Source: Phoronis australis (lineage: Eukaryota; Phoronida; Phoronidae). From it: a stretch of DNA of 64,000 nt. The stretch spans positions 1,071,092 to 1,135,091 of the forward strand of contig NMRA01000068.1 of NCBI GenBank assembly GCA_002633005.1, given 5' to 3'. Positions within the stretch are counted from its first letter, which is position 1, and every line of letters begins with the position of its first letter. Both the position numbers and the translations under genes were made by a program. Shown here piece by piece: positions 56,001-64,000 of this stretch. The notes beneath the pieces were generated by a model. The model did not search any database, was not told where the DNA came from, and worked only from the letters and a program-made list of their open reading frames with translations.

Positions 56001-59000
56001 CAATGTTTTGACAGATCCAGAATAATATAGTATGTGATAAGCAGACATGACAACAGCCCATTGGTACATGGGAAAGCTATTCCATAGGTTAGCACCATGA
56101 CCCATTATAGATTTTGAGAATTTAATTCCAACCCAATGCTTGATTTGGCAACCTGCAGGTCACCAATGTGTCAATGCGACCTCAAATTGTGTTTGGCGAC
56201 TTGGGAAAAGCCCCAATGTCACAAAGTCAGAAAATGATTAGCCCGAAACTTGTTTCAAAGTTTGTGTTGACTTACAAACTTTAAATTACTAATAGTTTTC
56301 TTAGATTTAATACCTTTGGTTCACAACTGTTCCGTTTATTTTGTGAAATCAGTGCATTTACCACCTCAGCAGTCAGCACACATCAAGCCCACTTAAAAGG
56401 TTCCTGAAGTACAATAACATCCATTTTTAATGTAATTTAATTGATGAATTAAGTCTATATTGTAGGCGTCCTCAGCTGATCGTCCCCAATACACTGCATA
56501 TAATACTACAAGGTATGACACTCGGGACTAGAAATTCCATGGGTTCATCGATTCAGCCGTCCATATCAAACACATATTTCAATAAATTTACACAAAACAG
56601 GGGTTCAACAAACCATGAGAAATTGTTCTTTCTTATCATACCATTCACGGTGTCCTGCTCCAGTGAGTTCGCAAGAAATTCGCTGTCAAAGCACAAAAAT
56701 GTTCCCAGAAAGCCCAAACACACTTTGCACTTTATTGGTTCGAGGTCAAGGATGGTATGGAAATTGCCTGTTTGTCGCGTAAAGTCACGATGTTGATAAC
56801 ACCGTCCATCCGTAATTCATCTGTAATTTCCGTACCGGTCTCTCCACAAATTGCAACAACAAAACATGTTCTGTATTTGAGGTATCACTGTGCAGTACCA
56901 AGTGTTGGTCTATAGCTTGAGGTCTATTGTGTTTACTGTTCCTACACAAGGTGGGGCAGTAGTGCTTAGTTTTCCAATTTTTGCTTTGCGGACCTCTAGC
57001 GCTTGTCCACTGAACAATTATTCTGAAATTTTGTTTGTGGATAGATCTCATCAGGAGCTATCCGTTTCTTGCTACAACTTATGGTTCTTAGTAGACTTGA
57101 GACTTTCTGATAATTGATCATTCCTCACTTTCTTCTTCCTTTGACAAGTTGTAGGTTACAGATGTTTACTATATCTTGTCAACAGGTGAAGATCTGTGGT
57201 CTTTGGTTGAAATTATACACATGGTGGCGCTGTTGCAGCTATTTTTTATTTTTCTGTTCACCGAACCAAAAGTCTCACATTCTTTGGTCAATCTTTCTAA
57301 AACTTTGAGTGTGAATAGGTCTTTTCAAGGGGTATCAGGAATGGGCATCAGTTACTACTAACTACCATTTTGCTAATTATTCAAGGTGTGCAAATGACTG
57401 CTGTATCATTGACTAATTTTTATTGTATGGTTTACCATCGGCCAAACAATGCTATGTTAGTAAATCTTCATCTTCATCGTCACTGCCATAACCACCATGA
57501 TGACGACCACCATCACTAGCACCATCTCCACCACCATGACCACTTATGACGACGATCACCATCTCCACAACCATCAACTCCACCACCGCCTTCATTACAT
57601 TCAGCCATTATCATTTTAATTCAGTTTCACCAAATGTCATTCTCTAGAGTGTTTTCATAATTGTTTTTACAAAATGAAAGTACTCTTGAGAGCTCAATTA
57701 AAATTGAGGAAGGCCCTTGAATCAATACATTGATTATGTAAGTTAAGATATCCTTTTGCCTGGTTATGGATTGTACTATGTAATGAATGTGTTTCTGAGC
57801 TTGCTGTCTAGACCTGCTTGTTACTGTATACATAGTGTGGTCAGAACAAGCATGAACGTCTTGTGCCTCAGACACCCCACATCACCCCACATCACCCCCA
57901 CATTATCCCACATCACCCCAAATCACCCCTACTCCATCATGGCAGTTGTTTCAGTCACCCAAGTGGCTTTAATGTCAACTGACTGATGGTGAGCCACTAA
58001 CCATGTACCTGCTGTGCTCATCTGAGCAATAACAGTGGGGCTAACATCTGCTGTATTCAGTCTTTGAAACTGAACACTAATGATTTGGTCCCTCCCTGTG
58101 GAATCCATGTTTTACTAACATGTTGTTAGTCATTCTGCCTTGTAATTGTTTGACAAACAGAGATTTTGCATAGCTGCATACATATACAGAAAGGTCAGTT
58201 TGTGTGTTTCGTGGTTGTAAAGAAGAGTACAAAGATTGAGTGAAAAAGACTTGGGGAGACAAGTCTGCTTTATTGGTGTAGAGGGTGTAGCTGGGCTTAC
58301 AAGTCTGGGACGAGACTCACACCTGGCTAATATGGAAATATGCCACGTTTATGCCAAGAACTAGAATTTTGCTTCATAAAAGAGGGGTTAAATCATGACC
58401 CGTATTAATCCTTCATCAGGAAAAATCTACCCAAATTGTATTCTATCATCCTGCCAAGTGCCCACAGTTTTCCATTTGATGAACCCTTGAATCAGTTTGT
58501 TTTGTGTCATGTCCTGGGCTACATCTCCGTAATCCCTTGCATGATATTTGTGAAATGTGACAAGCTCTCTCCTGCAAATGTGACAACAAAAGACAAGGAC
58601 TTTCATGCTACATGCCCCTAGAGGCTATTTTAGTTTTTTTTGCGTTTTCTGCTCAGTATATTCAGAGTTCGTAATGACAAATTTTCTTGAAATTTGGAAA
58701 ATAGGTTCCCATTGAGGAGACGATAACAGCTATCTTCAAACTGATTAGACATCGATGTATTGTGTGCCACCTAATAGGCATCTGTATTATTTTTGAGTTT
58801 GCTTTTAGCATCAGCACCAATTCGTCAAACTGTTCAAAATATCATCAAGAAAATTGGTAGATGTTTTGTTTCCACAATGCTTAAGTTCTATGCAGAACAT
58901 TTTATGTAATGTAACTGAACTTTGAGTGTTTGAAAAAAATTAGGATTTATAACAATTTACCAATGCCACCGTGCCAGTAAGGGAATTCATTAGAAAGGTG

Positions 59001-62000
59001 GAGTGTTTAGAAAAGCATGCTTCTTGTTAACCTTGCACCAGAATTAGGCAAAATTAGCTCATGTTGCAAACACAGGTGAACACCTAGTAGTTGCTTGTTT
59101 TGTTTTACTATGGCTCATGTGTGACATTAAACATTTACAATGACAAGTCTTCACAAGCGGTTTTTGTTCAAAGCATTGTAGGGAGAGTAAGAACTTTAGA
59201 AATTCTCCAATTTAGGATTGTGAAAAATTAATTATTTTGCTCAAGGTCCAAGCTTGTCCCATATTCTAGAAATAACCGATATTGGTCGTCCCAATTTGAA
59301 GAATCGAAAGAAAGAAGGTAAAATTACGCACTGCGTGGATTGAAAATACATTGTTCGAAATTTGGGAAATATGGTGAATGCCAAAATCGCCCTTGTCTCA
59401 ATTTCCGGAATCAAGAAAAGTAAAATTTTCTGTGAGTTTCTGTGTCCCAAATTCTAGAGACTGTTCCAAATTGGAGAAAGTTTTCGTACTATTTTTGTGT
59501 TCAGTGATTAATGGTTGTTATGGAAACTAATCTTGAGATGTCTACTATATTTTGTTAGAGCAACTATAAACCTGCATTCCATCACAAAAATCAGTTTTTT
59601 ATTTAGACCACTTAGAGGTATGAAATTTGTTTCAAATTTCTCTGTTAAGTCAAAATTAGTCTGATTTCCAGTCTTGGATATCCATGACAGTCCGTTGTTG
59701 GTTGAGACCAAAATCTTCAAGTTGACATGTCACAGCATGACATTTCACTCCTCAGGAATAACAAACTGTGACTTTTTTGAAATACCAACGTCACTTCTCC
59801 AACAAACGAACGAGAATGTAAAGACCAATTTCATAGTGCTCACTGATCTAAAGAGAATTTTTTGTTGGGTTGCGTGTGATTTTGTTGCTGCTTTAACTTT
59901 CTGAAAATGCGTGGTTTGTTGGAAGAGTCGTGTTTTCTGCATCAATAAATTGATCCCTTGTGTGCTTTCTTTAGAGGTTGGATAAGCACACAGCCAATGA
60001 GTGAGATGAATCACAAAGACAGGCTATTTAATATCTGGCCATCCATCACCCACATATTGGTATGATAGTGGCAGGTCGTGAATCAAACCACTGACCCAAA
60101 GCATTTCACTGTGGATATTTTAAAAGCATCATTCTTTATACCTAAACAGATTGCTTTGTTAAATATCTTGATTACATTCACTAATGTACATCATGGCTGG
60201 TTATTCACACTTACCTCAAGTAGTTTTCACCAGTGGTAGTTGACTCTCGGTTGTGAGAGGCATGTAATCAAGCAGCATTATTGAATTTCTAACTGCCATT
60301 TGGAAGCATTAATCTGTGTTAAAGTGCCATATTTTTAAGCCAAACTCAAAGCACTGTAAAGATGTAAGGGCATTCACTCTATCAATAACTGACCCCCTTA
60401 AAGAAGTGAAGCCCAGTTTAAAACTGGTGCTGTTTTTGATGGTTGTTCTTGGTGTTATCTCATTTAGAGTGTAAAATTTTAGGATCCATCCTTCAATCAA
60501 TATTCAAATTGGTGTTAAATGTCAGACTTAATCCGCTGAAATAACAGACAATACATATATTGTAGGCCAGACTTTACTGTACTTATTAATAAAACAAATT
60601 TAAGTACCTCTGTCTAAGATTTGTCTCCATGGTTGTGTGTACAGAGATGATGCATATCCTAGACACAGTTCACAAGACACTGAACCCTATTGAAGACATT
60701 CTCAGCCTTTGAAGTGCTGTTGTCAACTGAATCACTTTAGACTCAAATAACTTTGATTAGGTAGAAATCCATGTGAAAACTTAGCTGTGACAGAAGGTAC
60801 TCCATGGCTGGATCAATAGCAGCAAACTGTAGTATGTTGAATTGTGAGCTGTTGACAAATCAGTGATTGATAATCATATTGGTCTAAGATTTATCATAAT
60901 TCCAGCCAATAATAAAGAGATTTTTGGAAAAAAATCTGAACAGCTTGAAATAAAACCCTAAAACCGCTGAACACCTGGAGATGTATTGTGCTAGTCTATC
61001 TAGTGTCTCAGGTCTGTGATCACTGTGTCTGGTCTATGAGCAACTTGTTCATTGTCCAACTAGTGATCATATTATCTGGTCTGTGAGCAACTTGTTCAAT
61101 GTCCAACTTGTGATCATATTATCTGGTCTGTGAGCAGCTTGTTCACTGTCCAACTTGTGATGGTACTGTCTGCTCTGTGAGCAGCTTGTTCACTGTCCAA
61201 CTTGTGATCGTACTGTCTGGTCTGTGAGCAACTTGTCCACTGTCAACTTATGACCATTCTATTTGGCCTGGGAAGCAGCCTGTTCACTGTCCAACTTTCA
61301 GTCATATTGCTTCCTTATCTTGCTCAAACTAAGGCTTTGTTTCTTTCCATGTTATTCAGGATGATTCTGTTGCAATGGTGTATGTGTAAAATAGTAAAAT
61401 CGATGCCTTTTACACCGAAAGCTTAAGAGTGAGGACAATTGTTAAATATCTTTTAGGTCTATACTTTCTCATGTCAGCAATCTGACTTATTGCTTTTGAG
61501 CCTTGAAGTTTTCATTAAAATTCCATGAAGGTGTGTAAACCTTTTGTCATTTGGAAGGGAGGAATGTGTCAACTTTGCCCCAGTTCCCATAGGGAAAAAA
61601 CTGACTGCGTTAGAGTTTTAGGTGCTAATTCATGAAATATTGTCAATTCTAACCAAACGATATTGTCCAAGTAATGATGCGATGTGGAATTTTTCGTTTT
61701 CATTCAGTTTACTTAATGTGACCATTTGAACTTTGCAGCTATTGATTAGTTACATGGCTTGTGGGCATTGTGAGCTCTAAAACATTATTTTCCAGGATGC
61801 ACTATATATAATAGTGACCATATCTGCCTATGGTGTGGAGTCATTAGTTGCACTAAGCCTTTAGAATAACAAATCCCTCTGAGCTGATCATAAGTGGCTA
61901 TTGATAGCTGGAGTTAAGTACAGCCTGGGGTACAATGTGTCTACCTGTATGAATACTTGGGCAGCCTTCCTGTGGAAATACAAGATCACCTAACAATCCA

Positions 62001-63447
62001 CCAAATGTTGTATGCATTACAACTAAAGCACATGATCACATCAAACTTTTTCATGAGTGTCTACGGAAGGCAGCCATGGACCCAAGGTCTGGTCTTTTAA
62101 ATTATTTTCAGCATTTCCATTCCTATTTTGTGCAGATTCAAGACAAGTGACTATTATTCAGTGCTCCAGTGCAGTGTGGTTTAAGTGCATGACTGTCAGA
62201 TCCTAACTTGCATTTGATGATCCCAGCATTAACACTACATGTTGGAGCCTGCACTTTAAATTTTACTTGAAATTTGGAGTTTTTACTCAAGATTATACCT
62301 CAAATCTAGGGGTTTTGAAGTGTAAACTAAGACTAAACACTGATCACCAAAAACCATAACATACACAGAATAGACACTTGTCTTGAATTTGAACAAAAGC
62401 AAATCTTAAATTGGTGTACATCTCATATACGTCCAGTTACTTAAATATTTTGCATGTATGCTTGTTTTACTTCTGAGCATTTTTTACTTGTAGGTTTCTG
62501 TGAGCCAATCACAAGCCTGCGTGTCCAGCAGAGCTACGTGGCTCTCTCAGGCAACCTGAAGGTGGCGTTCACACTGGCTTTGGACACGGTGAAGGGCTCG
62601 TACCAAATCCACCTGCGGGAAGTTGGGCACAATACGACACTATTGACTCAGTATACACCCCATGGCTCTATCGAGGGCCAGGTCACATTCCCCTGCGGTG
62701 CCATAGATCATGGAGGGTATTTTGAGTTCAAAATGAAGTATGGTAGTGATTGGTTGGTAACATCCAATCAGTTGCTAGTCTTCTGGCCGGCCATAGTCTT
62801 AAAGGTTCCCAGTGTGCTCACAGCCTTGACAAGCTCAGTCAGTATTGAGGTCGTTTCTACGGGAGCTATATGTGGGTTACCACACAGTGGCTCACGGTAT
62901 TTCTTCGAGTTGATCTTCTCAGATGGAAAAAAGAAGGAGTATGGCGGTTGGCGAGGTGACATGGGTGATTTTGTTGGGGTGGAAAGACGTAATTTTCGAA
63001 TACCCTGCGACATGTTTGACCAACCCGGAGTCTACCAGGTGGCTGTGCGCTGCAACAGCAGTGTGAAGGAGGTCGTTGCCGAGAGTAACAATATGACCGT
63101 TTCAAAAAGTAGTGATTATGACATAGTTCCCGCAAGAGGCAGTGTTCAGCCCTGCTCTATCACGGGCGTGTACAACGTGACTTACAAGAGACCTAGGTGT
63201 TACCATGCCAGTGACTTTATTCGCCTGTATTCTATTAAAAAAGACTTGGAAAGCTCAATTAACTCCCCTGCTGTTAAAAAGAAAGTGCGCGAAAGACGCG
63301 TGAAAAAGAAACACCATTACACGCAGTTCAAATGCAAGTTGTTTCGCAAACACATTCAAACTTACTGCTTCGTTTACGTGAGCATAACTAAGACAGGCAC
63401 AGTAGTGACACATTATGAGAAGTGTATACCTTACGAGGAAGGACCAG
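46943..63447 (+). CDS. THSD1: THSD1-like protein, first two coding exons
   Basis: Exon 1 (46943-47000) encodes a signal peptide. Exon 2 (62494-63447) encodes a 317-residue ectodomain part. They join in frame (NS-G-FCEPITSLRVQQSYVALS), and the gene runs off the window after donor 63448. The order of a YVALS start, NTT, TFPC, a W-P strand after a hydrophobic run, VSIEV, and a late CxLF..H....YCF block followed by E-x-C resembles the N-terminal region of thrombospondin type-1 domain-containing protein 1. The TSP1 domain and membrane span expected in that family would lie downstream. THSD1 is an adhesion-linked membrane protein in vertebrates. The match comes from memory of the family pattern and is weak per residue; a different Ig-like ectodomain protein is possible. 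Confidence 0.65.
48899..49640. repeat. Contig-end duplication, copy 1 (intronic)
   Basis: 742 bases repeated at 49642-50377 with about eight substitutions, interrupted by N at 49519 before a G run. The lower quality near the G run explains the break. Confidence 0.9.
49642..50377. repeat. Contig-end duplication, copy 2 (intronic)
   Basis: Second copy, starting just after N 49641 with AACACCACAAGGATCAG, with N at 50246 in front of the same G run. It continues into unique sequence after TAGCATTTT. Confidence 0.9.
52985..53480. mobile_element. MITE-like element with nested inverted repeats
   Basis: The right end GTGTCGACGCTTGTATGAAAG mirrors CTGTATGAGCGGAGCGTCGA on the left. Inside, GACGCTGTCCTCGTTGAAGTTATC near 53080 mirrors GATAACTTCCATGAGACTGG onward near 53295. 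CGAAGTTAA recurs at 53017 and 53410. The arms are diverged. Confidence 0.45.
53555..53650. repeat. Dispersed repeat shared with 59560-59660
   Basis: AAGCAACTATTAAGCCTACCTTCCATGACAAAAA-type sequence, then TAGACCACTTA and TTCAAA-rich blocks, aligns in order with 59565-59655. Confidence 0.6.
57470..57600. repeat. CAC/CAT trinucleotide-rich stretch
   Basis: Imperfect ACCACCATCACC-type repeats within the THSD1-like intron. Confidence 0.8.
57868..57930. repeat. CACATCACCCC short tandem repeat
   Basis: Five near copies of an 11-base unit, CCCCACATCAC, with small variants. Confidence 0.85.
59190..59490. mobile_element. MITE with terminal inverted repeats, family shared with 13868-14112
   Basis: It starts AGAAATTCTCCAATTTAGG and ends CAAATTGGAGAAAGTTTT, an inverted pair. 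The inner CTTGTCCCATATTCTAGAAA also mirrors GTGTCCCAAATTCTAGAGA. The body aligns with the copy at 13868. Confidence 0.8.
61003..61290. repeat. About 60 bp minisatellite, five units
   Basis: Units read TCTGGTCTGTGAGCAACTTG, then TTCACTGTCCAACTTGTGATC and AT-rich ends. The three central ones are very similar, so recent expansion is likely. No exon is close. Confidence 0.9.
62494..63447 (+). CDS. THSD1: THSD1-like exon 2 (ectodomain)
   Basis: 954 bases, phase 1 to 1, with acceptor TTACTTGTAG|GT and donor CCAG|GTAAGT. Ten cysteines and four N-glycosylation sites (NTT, NSS, NMT, NVT) support an extracellular, disulfide-bonded product. Two Ig-like strand-rich modules seem present: VALSGNLKVAFTLALD through VTFPCGAIDHGGYFEF, and VSIEVVSTGAICG through VAVRCNSSVKEVV. 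A third cysteine-containing part has a strongly basic insert, KKKVRERRVKKKHH. The open frame extends slightly upstream to 62454, but the acceptor shows that part is intron. Confidence 0.85.
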
Positions 63448-64000
63448 GTAAGTGATATACGATAATCTGTCCTTGTGTAATGGGCGTGGCTCCATCGTGA
63501 GATAGTGTATTTACTAACAGTGCCGTGGCAGGGTAAAGGAAAGACAATTGCTCATACGTTCGCATCAATTTTTCCCAAATTTCACTTAGATTTGCCTTTG
63601 CGAAGTAATTTCAAAGGAAATTGAGTTCACATTAGTGTGCAAATCACAAAATTCCCTTTACTTGCTTGCACATGAGTAAAGGCTGTCAGTTCTGAAGTAT
63701 GGTTTATGTTTTTGTGTGTTGCAACATTACTGTTAGTCTTGTTAGATAACTTTGTTATCCCCTTGCTAAGGTGGAAGCTTTATTTTTTATGCACCCACAA
63801 AAGTATTTGTGGTCAGACTCAACAGTCTGTCCACCCATTGTCCATGTTTACCTGTGCTTGTCTATTGGTTATCTCTAAAGCCTTTTGATAATGAAACTTG
63901 ACACAGGAAATATTGTGGGATTTACCAGCAGCAGACGATTTTCATCTGGATGCAACTACCATGACATGCATTATTAGCAGTTTTAGCGCTTTGGTTTGAT
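63448..64000 (+). other. Intron 2 of the THSD1-like gene, no exon seen
   Basis: A/T-rich non-coding sequence to the window end. The next exon must start with two bases of a codon. Confidence 0.6.

Larger units (their letters stand above)
47001..62493 (+). other. 15.5 kb intron of the THSD1-like gene
   Basis: No exon is recognised on either strand. It contains the duplicated contig ends (48899-50377), an inverted-repeat element (52985-53480), copies of two dispersed families (53555-53650, 59190-59660), short microsatellites and a minisatellite at 61003-61290. Confidence 0.6.

Noticed and set aside
1-64000. tRNA, rRNA or other structured RNA genes
   Set aside because: I looked for tRNA-like box A/B sequences with cloverleaf pairing and rRNA-like blocks and saw none; a covariance search would be needed to exclude small ones.

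Overview
The window is nuclear DNA of an animal. Its genes are split into short exons with GT-AG introns, coding sequence is a small minority of the bases, and the spacers are full of minisatellites, inverted-repeat elements and decayed transposon copies. I infer a lancelet (Branchiostoma) or a similar marine invertebrate deuterostome. The best clue is that several intronic minisatellites include the neighbouring exon's own splice site, a pattern described in amphioxus genes ('mirages'). The roughly 1-2% mismatch between duplicated contig ends also fits a highly polymorphic animal. The species call is an inference.

Layout: (1) 812-18144, plus strand: the 3' part of a VWA3B-like gene with Tudor-like DUF4537 repeats, eleven recognisable exons and a poly(A) signal at 18978. 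One exon appears to be lost at a one-N gap at 14883. (2) 19192-28851, minus strand: a CNOT7/CNOT8 (CAF1) deadenylase gene, tail-to-tail with gene 1. One exon is mostly missing at the gap at 25275, and another is present twice because contig ends overlap around 22864. (3) 28852-34700: spacer with a hAT-like element (29939-32087) and an array of about 80 bp repeats with palindromic cores (33369-33810). (4) 34717-42004, minus strand: a complete six-exon gene for a 200-residue four-pass membrane protein that I cannot name. (5) 42005-46942: spacer with a large inverted-repeat element (about 43016-45610). (6) 46943 to beyond 63447, plus strand: the first two coding exons of a THSD1-like secreted or membrane protein, a signal-peptide exon and a 954-base ectodomain exon separated by a 15.5 kb intron. 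That intron holds a second contig-end duplication (48899-50377).

The genes are unrelated in function: a probable cytoplasmic or ciliary protein, an mRNA deadenylase, a small membrane protein and an adhesion-type protein. There is no operon-like logic. The most notable signal is architectural: at six exon edges in three genes the splice junction itself has been duplicated or amplified into tandem copies, leaving decoy donors and acceptors. Exon boundaries given here come from reading-frame continuity, splice consensus and recalled family similarity; no searches were run.
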